NCBI GenBank assembly: GCA_004556545.1
Contig: SFGO01000006.1
Coordinates: 1 to 51,545, forward strand
Length of the DNA: 51,545 bases
Source of the DNA: Clostridiales bacterium
Lineage (GTDB): Bacteria; Bacillota; Clostridia; Christensenellales; Aristaeellaceae
Reading direction: 5' to 3'
Below are positions 8,244 to 15,567 of this stretch, piece by piece (position 1 is the stretch's first letter; every line of letters starts with the position of its first letter). The translations under genes were made by a program, and so were the position numbers. The notes beneath the pieces are model-generated. The model had not been told where the DNA came from and searched no databases. It saw nothing but the letters and a program-made list of their open reading frames with translations.

Positions 8244-8727
8244 GGACTTCGCTCCCTTCCGCAGAGTCAAGGAACTGGTTGTACACATCGGACAGCTTGT
8301 AGTCCATCAGCTTTTGGGTGGCTTCCACGCTCAGACGGGCGATCTCGTCCTGCGCGTTCTGCACGATCTGCTTTTCCTCGTTGGCCGCCTTTTCCCGGGC
8401 GGCGGCAACGATCTTTTCCGCCTGTACCTTGGCGGAATCCAGCGCTGCGGCGGCTTCCTTCTCTGCCTTGGCCATCGCTTCCTGACGGTAGGTCTGTGCC
8501 TCCGCGTCCGCCTGCTTCATGCGCTCGCTCAGCTCCGCCTTGAGGCTTTCGGCCTGAGCCTTAGCATCCTCCGCGTCCGCTTTCATCTTCTGATAGTTTT
8601 CCGCCCGCTGATCCATGAACTTCTTCACGGGCTTAAACAAAAGGGCATACAGACCGCCTACCAGAATCACCAGATTCAGGGCGTGCAGCAAAATCTGCTG
8701 CCAGTCGATATTCAGGGGTAATTTCAT
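8230..8727 (-). CDS. atpF: ATP synthase subunit b
   Basis: Peripheral-stalk b subunit, 165 residues: a single membrane helix near the N-terminus (about 10-30, LLHALNLVILVGGLYALLF) followed by a long Ala/Glu/Lys-rich coiled coil reaching up to F1. Length is normal and no delta domain is attached at its C-terminus, which matters because b-delta fusions are known in mycobacteria. Its stop lies 14 bases inside atpA. RBS AGGGAGAGG upstream of the ATG at 8727. Confidence 0.95.
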   Translation of the reverse strand: MKLPLNIDWQQILLHALNLVILVGGLYALLFKPVKKFMDQRAENYQKMKADAEDAKAQAESLKAELSERMKQADAEAQTYRQEAMAKAEKEAAAALDSAKVQAEKIVAAAREKAANEEKQIVQNAQDEIARLSVEATQKLMDYKLSDVYNQFLDSAEGSEVHDQR

Positions 8728-8749
8728 CGTTTTTCCTCTCCCTCAGAGC

Positions 8750-9079
8750 TTACAGCACAAAGACGATCAGGATGGCCACGATCAGGGCGTAAATGATGGC
8801 GGTCTCGATGAACACCAGACCCAGCATCATGCTGCTGCGGATCTCGCCTGCGGCTTCGGGCTGACGGGAAATGCCCTCGGAGGCCTTCGAAATGGCCATG
8901 CCCATGGAGATAGCGCCCGCGACGCTGGCCAGACCGATGGTCACGGCGGCGGCGATGGCCTTCATGCTGGTGGCATCCGCACCGGCGGTCTCCTCAGCAA
9001 AAGCAGCGCCCACAAACAGGACAAGCACCAGCGCCAGCGCGGCGGCGGACAGGATACGGCGGAAATTGTGATTCATCAT
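8750..9079 (-). CDS. atpE: ATP synthase subunit c with N-terminal signal-like extension
   Basis: Ring-forming ion carrier of Fo, 109 residues from the ATG at 9079 (AAAGG site nine bases upstream). A TTG at 9088 overlapping the atpB stop is a poorer start because the ribosome site would abut it. The mature-like part (about 38-109) has two membrane helices joined by the polar loop SRQPEA (71-76), and the carboxylate Glu92 in VFIETAIIYAL. It is preceded by a hydrophobic stretch (10-27) ending in AFA-EE (26-30), which looks like a cleavable signal peptide; ordinary c subunits are 70-90 residues without one. The first helix lacks the usual alternating glycine motif in full (SVAGAISMGMAIS). Confidence 0.94.
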   Translation of the reverse strand: MMNHNFRRILSAAALALVLVLFVGAAFAEETAGADATSMKAIAAAVTIGLASVAGAISMGMAISKASEGISRQPEAAGEIRSSMMLGLVFIETAIIYALIVAILIVFVL

Positions 9080-9084
9080 TGCAA

Positions 9085-9909
9085 TCAACCTTTCTTGTTT
9101 TTCTTCTGATGGGGTTCGGAAACTTCGCCGTAGAATACGGACGTAAGCATGGTAAGCACGTAGGTCTGGATGAGGGCGTGCAGCAGCGTGAACAGCACCG
9201 CCACGAATACCGGCAGCACGAAGCTGAGCGTAATGCTGTAATACACCAGCTCCGTGACCAAAAGGCCGCTGAGCATGGCGCCGAACAGACGGAAGCTCAT
9301 GGAGATGGGCAGGGAGAATTCCTTCAGCGTACTGCCCACGCCCCGGAAGCCGTTGGACACGATACCGCCGGACAGAATGACCAGATAGGACACGCAGCCC
9401 ATGGCGATCGCGCCGTTGATATCCGAAAGCGGAGCGGGCATGGCCATGGAGCGGCCCGTGGTGGTAATGACCTGCAGGCCCAGAAGCTCAAAAATCGTGC
9501 TGACGAAGATATACACGCCTGCGCCGAAAACGTAGGCCCCCAGAAAACCGTTCCGGTGCGGGCTGTTGGACTTGGCCAGATGATCGAACATACCCACCAG
9601 CGTTTCCAGCAGCATCTGCAGCTTTCCGGGAATTTCCTTGAAATGCGGAATGACGAAGATCCGCATGGCCGCCGCGAACAGCAGCAGGATACCCGTTACC
9701 GTGTAAGCCGAGATCAGGCCGGGATTCACCGTCATGCCGCCCAGAAAGGCGATGCGGTTGTCCTCATGAAGAACAGCGTCCTTCATGACCTCCTTGATGG
9801 TTTCTCCTCCGCCCTGCTTTCCCGTCAGGAAAACAGCGGCTACGATCAGGATCAGCAGCCCGAAGTAGCCAAAGAGCGGCAGGAGTTTCTTCTTGCGATC
9901 CAATAACAT
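9085..9909 (-). CDS. atpB: ATP synthase subunit a
   Basis: Membrane stator of Fo that forms the ion half-channels, 274 residues. Several hydrophobic helices are visible (about 12-30, 66-88, 125-150, 170-190, 215-260). The essential arginine sits in SFRLFGAMLSG, equivalent to the conserved RLFGN motif. The segment between the first two helices (about 31-63) is an extracytoplasmic loop. First gene of the operon: the start at 9909 (MLLDRKKKLL) has an AAGGAAGGGATG site upstream. No atpI precedes it. Confidence 0.96.
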   Translation of the reverse strand: MLLDRKKKLLPLFGYFGLLILIVAAVFLTGKQGGGETIKEVMKDAVLHEDNRIAFLGGMTVNPGLISAYTVTGILLLFAAAMRIFVIPHFKEIPGKLQMLLETLVGMFDHLAKSNSPHRNGFLGAYVFGAGVYIFVSTIFELLGLQVITTTGRSMAMPAPLSDINGAIAMGCVSYLVILSGGIVSNGFRGVGSTLKEFSLPISMSFRLFGAMLSGLLVTELVYYSITLSFVLPVFVAVLFTLLHALIQTYVLTMLTSVFYGEVSEPHQKKNKKG

Positions 9910-10012
9910 CCCTTCCTTAAGAATTAGTCTGATTCTTTTTGGCCGTTCTCCCCTTTACAGAGAACAGGACGACCCGAAGAGGCTGCCCTCTTTGGCCCGT
10001 CACCAAAGACAT

Positions 10013-10041
10013 ATTATAATAAAAGGGGTTGCGTTCGTCAA
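10013..10041 (-). promoter_or_regulatory. Promoter of the atp operon
   Basis: Minus-strand TTGACG (10041-10036) and TATAAT (10018-10013), spacer 17 bases: near consensus. The leader is about 95 nt and contains a small hairpin GTTCTC/GAGAAC (9945-9965). Confidence 0.85.
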
Positions 10042-10136
10042 TATTTCCGGGCTGCAGAAGCGCCGCAGGCCGACCCGCCGTTTTTCCCGTTCTCATAAGG
10101 GTTTGAGAAAATGATGATACCTGTTATAGCAAATTG

Positions 10137-10250
10137 ACATAGCCCTATAAGAAAAAGCCGGGGGGTGACTCAGCACCGGCCAGCCCCGGCTCCAGCCTGT
10201 CGAAAACGATATGGGCCATGCTGCCCCCATAAGGCGGCGCCGCCTTTTGA
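10137..10250 (+). ncRNA. Structured RNA or leader candidate ending in a terminator-like hairpin
   Basis: Within the 470-base gap 9910-10381. AGCCGGGG (10156-10163) pairs with CCCCGGCT (10184-10191) around an inner GGTG/CACC stem (10164-10167, 10074-type loop ACTCAG at 10168-10173). ATGGG/CCCAT (10211-10230) forms a second hairpin. The palindrome AAGGCGGCGCCGCCTT (10231-10246) plus TT resembles an intrinsic terminator. A possible promoter is TTGAGA (10103-10108), 16 bases, TATAGC (10125-10130). It could be a small RNA or a riboswitch/attenuator ahead of the PII-like/antiporter genes. No known family is recognised. Confidence 0.3.
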
Positions 10251-10288
10251 AAATAGGGAAAAATATATTTCCAAAACGCCGAAAACCC

Positions 10289-10316
10289 TTGCATTATGCC
10301 AAAAACGACCTATAAT
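10289..10316 (+). promoter_or_regulatory. Promoter for the PII-like/antiporter operon
   Basis: TTGCAT (10289-10294) and TATAAT (10311-10316) with a 16-base spacer, 65 bases before the start codon at 10382. It lies downstream of the structured element, so transcripts from here would not contain it. Confidence 0.65.
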
Positions 10317-10381
10317 AATTGGTTGCGGCGGCCACCAAAAATTTGGGCAGGCCGTCCGATTCTGGCAAGGGAGCGAAAAAT

Positions 10382-10729
10382 ATGCAAGTACTATTTCTGG
10401 TGCTGAATCGAACCGAATACTTAGAAACGCTGCTGGAGCGGCTTCTGGAAAGCGGCATTCACGGCTGCACCGTGCTGGACAGCATGGGCATGATGCGCGT
10501 GATTGACAAAAGCGGGGACGACCTGCCCATGTTCGGGGCGCTGCGGCAGCTCTTTGACCCGGCCCGGGAAAGCAGCAAGACCCTGATGATGGTGCTCAGC
10601 GAGGAAGAGATCCAGAAGGCCAAGCTGGTCGTGCGTCAGGTGGTCGGCGGCTTAGATCACCCGGACACCGGCATCATGTTCGCCGTGCCCGCCCTGTTTG
10701 TGGAAGGATTGGGGGCCAATCAGCAATGA
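10382..10729 (+). CDS. PII-like signalling protein
   Basis: Small trimeric-type regulator of the PII superfamily, 115 residues, inferred. The N-terminal strand MQVLFLVLNRTEYLETLLERL, a short T-loop-like region (about 37-55) and the closing strand with GGLDHPDTGIMFAVP (89-103) resemble PII folds, but the uridylylation tyrosine region of GlnB/GlnK is not recognisable. The ATG at 10382 follows AAGGGAG eight bases upstream; an in-frame ATG further upstream has no ribosome site. Its stop overlaps the antiporter start by four bases (10726-10729), so it probably senses a nucleotide or ion and acts on that transporter, as GlnK acts on AmtB. The ligand is unknown. Confidence 0.72.
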   Translation: MQVLFLVLNRTEYLETLLERLLESGIHGCTVLDSMGMMRVIDKSGDDLPMFGALRQLFDPARESSKTLMMVLSEEEIQKAKLVVRQVVGGLDHPDTGIMFAVPALFVEGLGANQQ

Positions 10730-11913
10730 CGACCCTGCTGGCGCTTTCGATCGCAATCATAGCCGGTTTGGTGGTAAGCCGCTTCATCAAACTGGTGCAC
10801 ATGCCCAATGTAACGGCTTTCCTGATCGGCGGCCTTCTGATCGGCCCCTCCGTGCTGGGCATTCTTTCTCAGGACATGACGGACAGCCTGAGCATCATCA
10901 CCGAGGCGGCGCTGGGCTTCATTGCCTACTCCATCGGCGCGGAATTCAAGCTGAGCTACTTAAAGCGCATCGGCACCAAGCCGGTGGTCATCACCATCTG
11001 CGAGGGTCTGGGCGCGGTGCTGGTGGTGGATATCGTTCTGATCATTTTGTCCCTGTGCGGCGTACCCGGCTTTGACCTGCCCATGTGCATCACGCTGGGC
11101 GCCATCGCCTCCGCCACGGCTCCCGCAGCGACGCTGATGGTCATTCGTCAGTACAAGGCCACGGGGCCGGTGTGCGAAATGCTGCTGCCCGTAGTCGCCA
11201 TGGACGACGCGCTGGGCCTGATGGCCTATGCCATCTCCATCAGCGTGGCGCAGGCCATGGTCAGCGGCGCGCCCATGACCGTGGTCAATATGGCGCTGAT
11301 CCCGCTGGGCGAGATCGTCGGTTCGCTGGTGCTGGGCACGGCCATCGGCTTTGTGCTGAGCCTGTGCATGAACTTCTTCCACTCCCGGGGCAACAAGCTG
11401 GCCCTGACCATTGCCGCCATCTTTCTGGCGCTGGGCCTGTGCGACCTGTGGGGGCTGTCCAATCTGCTTTGCATCATGATGATCGGCGCGGTCATGACCA
11501 ACGTCTGCAAGACCGCGAACGTGGTCATCGAGCAGACCGACCGCTTCACGCCGCCGCTGTTCCTGCTGTTCTTCGTCATTTCCGGTGCGCAGCTGAACCT
11601 GAGCGTTCTGCCCACCGTGGGTCTGGTCGGCGTGTGCTATGTGCTGTTCCGCGTAGTCGGCAAGTGGCTGGGCGCCATGCTCGGTTCCCGGATGGTGCAT
11701 GCCCATCCCAACGTGCAGAAATATCTGGGCTTCACCCTGATTCCTCAGGCCGGTGTGGCCATCGGTCTGGCTACCATGACGCTGACCAAGCTGCCCCAGT
11801 ATGGCCGTCAGATTCAGGCCATCATTCTGGCGGGCACGCTCATCTACGAGCTGACCGGCCCGGTCATTACCAAGATCGCCCTGACGCAGGCCGGGGAGAT
11901 CGCCAAGGATTGA
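10726..11913 (+). CDS. Cation:proton antiporter (CPA2/NhaP-KefB type)
   Basis: Integral membrane exchanger of Na+ or K+ for H+, 395 residues with about 11-13 hydrophobic helices across the whole length. The PNVTAFLIGGLLIGPSVLG segment (about 27-45) and the ion-binding pair Asp-Asp in LLPVVAMDDALGL (about 157) are characteristic of the CPA2 family. There is no cytoplasmic TrkA-N or TrkA-C domain at the C-terminus, which ends at AGEIAKD; gating may instead be supplied by the co-translated PII-like protein. Ion specificity cannot be read from the sequence. The terminator at 11920-11966 follows directly. Confidence 0.9.
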   Translation: MTTLLALSIAIIAGLVVSRFIKLVHMPNVTAFLIGGLLIGPSVLGILSQDMTDSLSIITEAALGFIAYSIGAEFKLSYLKRIGTKPVVITICEGLGAVLVVDIVLIILSLCGVPGFDLPMCITLGAIASATAPAATLMVIRQYKATGPVCEMLLPVVAMDDALGLMAYAISISVAQAMVSGAPMTVVNMALIPLGEIVGSLVLGTAIGFVLSLCMNFFHSRGNKLALTIAAIFLALGLCDLWGLSNLLCIMMIGAVMTNVCKTANVVIEQTDRFTPPLFLLFFVISGAQLNLSVLPTVGLVGVCYVLFRVVGKWLGAMLGSRMVHAHPNVQKYLGFTLIPQAGVAIGLATMTLTKLPQYGRQIQAIILAGTLIYELTGPVITKIALTQAGEIAKD

Positions 11914-11919
11914 TATTTC

Positions 11920-11966
11920 AAAAAGCGCTCCATTTTCCCATTCAAACGGAAAATGGAGCGCTTTTT
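11920..11966. terminator. Bidirectional intrinsic terminator
   Basis: AAAAAGCGCTCCATTTTCC (11920-11938) pairs exactly with its reverse complement at 11948-11966. It sits between convergent genes and has A/T runs on both sides. Confidence 0.95.
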
Positions 11967-11981
11967 AGGATTCGTTTTATC

Positions 11982-12545
11982 TCAGATTTCCATGGCCTTC
12001 TCAAACCGCCGCAGGTGACGGCGGACCATCAAAAGCGTCACAAGATCCAGCACCGCTTCCGCCAGCAGGCAGATGCCGATGAACACGAAAATGGTCTGGG
12101 CGATATAAATGGGGTTGGCCAGGCAGAGAATGCCCAGCGCAAAGGACAAAAACGCACCCAGCAGCAGCGTCCACCAGCGGCGGTCGCCGAAACGCCGCAG
12201 GTCAGCGGCAAACTGGATCTTGCCGAAACCGCCGATCAGCAGGGACACGCCCCAGATGACGGGCAGCAGGCTCGCCAGCAGGGTAGGATAGCAGAACATA
12301 ACGATGGCCAGCATCACCAGTACCAGACCTATCGCCAGCAGGAAGCCGAACTGACCGATAATCACGCTGCCCCGGAAATAGCCGATCACGCAGACAACGC
12401 CCATCACCAGCAGCAGCGCGGCAATGGCATAGTTGGCAATCGCCAGCGCTTCCGTCGGCAGCAGCAGAAGCAGCAGACCGCACACCGCGTAAAAAACAAT
12501 CGCCGCAAGGCTCATCCCGGTCAGGCTCCAATTCTTTTTCCACAT
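11982..12545 (-). CDS. HdeD-like (DUF308) membrane protein
   Basis: Six-helix membrane protein of 187 residues: hydrophobic segments at about 12-32, 36-56, 63-83, 88-108, 122-142 and 148-170, in the three-pair arrangement of DUF308/HdeD. E. coli HdeD is an acid-stress membrane protein, but the biochemical role of the clostridial members is unknown. The C-terminus is basic (MVRRHLRRFEKAMEI) and probably cytoplasmic. AAAGGAGG lies nine bases before the ATG. It follows wecE by 14 bases and is likely co-transcribed with it. Confidence 0.8.
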   Translation of the reverse strand: MWKKNWSLTGMSLAAIVFYAVCGLLLLLLPTEALAIANYAIAALLLVMGVVCVIGYFRGSVIIGQFGFLLAIGLVLVMLAIVMFCYPTLLASLLPVIWGVSLLIGGFGKIQFAADLRRFGDRRWWTLLLGAFLSFALGILCLANPIYIAQTIFVFIGICLLAEAVLDLVTLLMVRRHLRRFEKAMEI

Positions 12546-12559
12546 AATGCGTTCCTCCT

Positions 12560-13696
12560 TTATTTTTCGGTCCGGAAGAAATCATGCACGGACTCGATCA
12601 CCTTGGCGCTTTCCTCGCCGGTCATTTCGTAGTACAGGGGAAGGCGCAGAAGCCGCTCGCTGTCCCGGGTGGTATAGCGGTCTTCTCCGGCGAAAACACC
12701 GAACTCCCGGCCTGCCTTGGCGCTGTGCAGGGGGATATAATGGAACACGGCGCTGATTTCCCGTTCCTTCAGGAAACGGATCAGCGCGGCCCGTTCCTCC
12801 TGATCCCGCAGCTTGATATAGTACATATGCGCGTTATGCCCGCATTCCGCCGGAACCTTCATGCGCTCCAACCGGCCCTGCTCTTCCAGATCCCGCAGGC
12901 CCTGATCGTATTCCGTCCAGCGGGCCATACGGCGCGCCGTGATCTTGTCCCGCTGCTCCAGCTGCGCCAGCAGATAGGCCGCATTCAATTCGCTGGGCAG
13001 GAAGGAGGAACCGATGTCCACCCACGTGTATTTGTCCACCTGTCCCCGATAGAAGCGGCTGCGGTCAGTGCCCTTTTCCCGGATGATCTCGGCACGCTCC
13101 ACCAGCTCATGATGGTTCAGCACGGTAGCTCCGCCCTCGCCCATGCTGAAATTCTTCGTCTCATGGAAGCTGTAGCAGCCCACGTCGCTCAGGCTGCCCG
13201 CCGCCCGGCCCCGGTAGGTGGAACCCACGGCCTGTGCCGCGTCCTCCATCACCTTCAGGTGATGAGCCGCCGCGATGGCGTTGAGGGCGTCCATATCGCA
13301 GCAGACGCCCGCGTAATGCACCGGGGCGATGACTTTGGTTCTGGGCGTGACCGCCGCTTCCACACAGGCGGGATCCATGTTCATGGTGGCGGGGTTCACA
13401 TCCACGAAGACGATCTTCGCTCCCCGCAGCACGAAAGCATTGGCCGTGCTGACGAAGGTGAACGAGGGCACGATCACTTCGTCTCCGGGCTTCACCTCCA
13501 GCAGCAGCGCCGCCAGCTCCATGGCCGAGGTGCCGGAGGTGGTCAGCAGCGCCTTGCACGCGCCGGTCATTTCTTCCAGCTGCTGGTTGCAGCGCTTGGT
13601 AAAGGGGCCGTCGCCGCAAATTTTCCGATTGGCGATGGCCTGCGCAATATAGTCAGAGCTTTCCTTCACATAAGGGGGGATGTTGAAAGGAATCAT
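12560..13696 (-). CDS. wecE: dTDP-4-amino-4,6-dideoxygalactose transaminase (WecE/RffA)
   Basis: PLP-dependent sugar aminotransferase, 378 residues, converting dTDP-4-keto-6-deoxyglucose to dTDP-4-amino-4,6-dideoxygalactose. The sequence tracks E. coli WecE closely throughout: MIPFNIPPYV start, CGDGPFTKRC (27-36), FVSTANAFVLRGAKIVFVDV (81-100), the PLP lysine at 181 in FHETKNFS, and FRGQVDKYTW-like RFYRGQVDKYTW. The start at 13696 follows TTGGAGG. In Gram-negatives it serves enterobacterial common antigen; here no other pathway gene is adjacent, so the product may enter a surface glycan or glycoprotein. The neighbour downstream is the HdeD-like gene. Confidence 0.93.
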   Translation of the reverse strand: MIPFNIPPYVKESSDYIAQAIANRKICGDGPFTKRCNQQLEEMTGACKALLTTSGTSAMELAALLLEVKPGDEVIVPSFTFVSTANAFVLRGAKIVFVDVNPATMNMDPACVEAAVTPRTKVIAPVHYAGVCCDMDALNAIAAAHHLKVMEDAAQAVGSTYRGRAAGSLSDVGCYSFHETKNFSMGEGGATVLNHHELVERAEIIREKGTDRSRFYRGQVDKYTWVDIGSSFLPSELNAAYLLAQLEQRDKITARRMARWTEYDQGLRDLEEQGRLERMKVPAECGHNAHMYYIKLRDQEERAALIRFLKEREISAVFHYIPLHSAKAGREFGVFAGEDRYTTRDSERLLRLPLYYEMTGEESAKVIESVHDFFRTEK

Positions 13697-13752
13697 GTTC
13701 AGCCTCCAAGGGTTCAAAATCACACAGCGGCACGTCCGCGCCCTGCCGTCTC

Positions 13753-13761
13753 ATTATATCA
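13753..13761 (-). promoter_or_regulatory. Extended -10 promoter for wecE
   Basis: Minus strand TGATATAAT: a consensus TATAAT (13758-13753) with a TGn extension, 57 bases before the start. No good -35 is seen at 17-18 bases, consistent with an extended -10 promoter. Confidence 0.5.
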
Positions 13762-13815
13762 TGGATTTGTGCGTTCGGCTAGCACTGTTCGCGCCAGCGC
13801 CGATTGGCTGCCGCC

Positions 13816-14664
13816 CTAAATTCTCTGCCGGATCTCGTCCAGATACAGGCCCACGATGTCCAGATCGCTGACGCGGTACAGCATCCGGCTTCCTACCACG
13901 TCCTCCACCTCGCCGATGACGGGGCCGTAGTCCTCGTAAAGCAGATCCACGCCGGCGAAGCACAGCGGCGCTCCGGCCGCATCGAACCGGGCGATCACCT
14001 CTTCCGCCAGCTGGCGCTCCTCTCGGGTCAGGGCATGCAGCGCCACGTTCCCGCCGCGCTTGTAATTGCTCACCACGCCGCTTTGAGCGGTGCGCATCAC
14101 CCCTGCCACGATCTGGCCAAAAAGGACATACACCCGCAGATCCCGGCCCGGGCGTTTGACGACGGACTGCATCAGCGCCGGTTCGCCCTGCAAAGCCTCC
14201 ATGGCGTCGTTCCACTGAAAGGACGTTTCCACCAGTTCCACCCGGTCTCCCCCATGGCTGCATGCAGGCTTTACGATCACGGGCCATTGCTCCGGGGCGG
14301 GCGAAAAGGGCGACAGAAACGCGGTTCGGGGCATGGGCAGTCCATAGAGGAACTGCAGGGTTTGCCGCTTGTCATTGCAGATGCGGCAGACCTCGGAGCC
14401 GTTGAAGACCGGCACGCCCATGCGTTCCAAGTGAAGGCTGTACAATGGTTCCCGCATTCGGGAAATAACCGCGTCCGGGCGCTCCTTCTTTCCCTTCCGC
14501 AGGCAATAGGGCGTGCCGTTCTCATCCATGCACAGGCTCAGATCCCGGGTCAGCACCGTTTCCACTTTGATGTCCCGCTTCAGGCCGTTTTCCCGCATCA
14601 GCCGGGCATAATCCCGATTAACGGACAAATCCTCCTGCCGGTACAGCAGCCAGACGATCTTCAT
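13816..14664 (-). CDS. ATP-grasp protein (RimK-like), first of a pair, atypical metal motif
   Basis: 282 residues with the RimK/LysX-type ATP-grasp fold: an N-terminal pre-ATP-grasp domain (about 1-115), the nucleotide lysine in PVIVKPACSHGGD, the hinge region LMQSVVKRPGRDLRVYVLFG, and the metal-binding strand CFAGVDLLYEDYGPVIGEVE. Where family members normally have Glu-x-Asn, this protein has Glu-Val-Glu-Asp, so metal binding may be altered. These enzymes join an amino acid to a carboxylate with ATP hydrolysis; the substrate is unknown. RBS AAAGGAG seven bases before the ATG at 14664. It is the last gene of the glycosidase-ridA-ATP-grasp operon. Confidence 0.8.
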   Translation of the reverse strand: MKIVWLLYRQEDLSVNRDYARLMRENGLKRDIKVETVLTRDLSLCMDENGTPYCLRKGKKERPDAVISRMREPLYSLHLERMGVPVFNGSEVCRICNDKRQTLQFLYGLPMPRTAFLSPFSPAPEQWPVIVKPACSHGGDRVELVETSFQWNDAMEALQGEPALMQSVVKRPGRDLRVYVLFGQIVAGVMRTAQSGVVSNYKRGGNVALHALTREERQLAEEVIARFDAAGAPLCFAGVDLLYEDYGPVIGEVEDVVGSRMLYRVSDLDIVGLYLDEIRQRI

Positions 14665-14688
14665 GGCTTTTCTCCTTTTTCAGACGTT

Positions 14689-15561
14689 TCAGACAAGGCA
14701 CACGCTGCGGATATGCCGGAGGATCTCCTCCGCCATATTCACGCCCGTGCATTGCAGCGTGGTCGCAAAATGGGCGTTGGAATTGACCTCGCACAGCAAC
14801 GGGCCGTCCCGGCCAAAAAGCAGGTCTACCCCGGCGAAGTCCAGTCCCAGCGCCTGCACCGCCCGAACAGCCAGCGCTTCCTCCGCCCGGGTCAGGGCGT
14901 GCGGCTCCATGCTTCCGCCGATGGTCAGGTTGCTGCGGAAATCTCCGCTTTCACTGTGCCGCAGCATGGCTGCCACAGCCCTGTCCCCCACCACGTTTAC
15001 CCGAACGTCCCGGCCAAGACTTTCCAGAACCGGCTTCTGAAACAGAAACGGCGCGCCGTCCAGCGAGTAAACCCGTTCCGTCAGCGCCGCCTCATCCCGG
15101 CACCAGTAGACCTGCATGCCGAAGGAACCGAAGCATTCCTTCACGATCAGCGGATAGCCCATGGCCGCGCCGATCTCCCGGGCAAAGGTCAGATCGGTAT
15201 AGCCCACGTTGGAGAAGGTCTTGGGGGCGATCACCGTATCCGGCATGGGAAGGCCGCAGGGCTTCAGCCGCAGATAGGTCAGCGCCTTATCATCGCAGGC
15301 CGCGACAGCGTCCGATGAATTGAACAGCCGCAGACCCTGCCCTTCCAGTTGCGCCGCCAGTTGCACGTCCTTATCCCAGAACAGGCAGAAATCATAGGCT
15401 TCTGGCCGGAATGCGCCCCGATAAAGCGCCGAGACGGTTTCCGCGTTGGTCTTTACCGAAAGGCCGATTTCCAGCCGCCGGGCCGCGTCCGCCAGCAGAT
15501 CATAAAGCGCGCCAAACTTGCCGTTTTTCAAAAAGGCATTGACAATCAGCAGTCCGTTCAA
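14689..15561 (-). CDS. ATP-grasp ligase (RimK-like), second of a pair
   Basis: 290-residue member of the same fold as its neighbour, with the motifs intact: PLIVKECFGSFGMQVYW (ATP lysine and glycine-rich loop), LESLGRDVRVNVVGD, DFAGVDLLF and the metal motif CEVNSNAHF (Glu-x-Asn). It probably catalyses ATP-dependent ligation of an amino acid to a carboxyl group; the substrate is not evident. The start is TTG at 15561, with a GGAGG site supplied by the last codons of ridA, 11 bases upstream, so translation may be coupled. The two ATP-grasp proteins align along their length but are clearly diverged. Confidence 0.82.
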   Translation of the reverse strand: MNGLLIVNAFLKNGKFGALYDLLADAARRLEIGLSVKTNAETVSALYRGAFRPEAYDFCLFWDKDVQLAAQLEGQGLRLFNSSDAVAACDDKALTYLRLKPCGLPMPDTVIAPKTFSNVGYTDLTFAREIGAAMGYPLIVKECFGSFGMQVYWCRDEAALTERVYSLDGAPFLFQKPVLESLGRDVRVNVVGDRAVAAMLRHSESGDFRSNLTIGGSMEPHALTRAEEALAVRAVQALGLDFAGVDLLFGRDGPLLCEVNSNAHFATTLQCTGVNMAEEILRHIRSVCLV

Positions 15562-15567
15562 GCTCGC

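Noticed and set aside
11085..12632. Open plus-strand frame running through the antiporter and beyond it.
   Set aside because: It is the second frame of the antiporter gene continuing antisense to the HdeD-like gene; it crosses a clear terminator and has no domain content.
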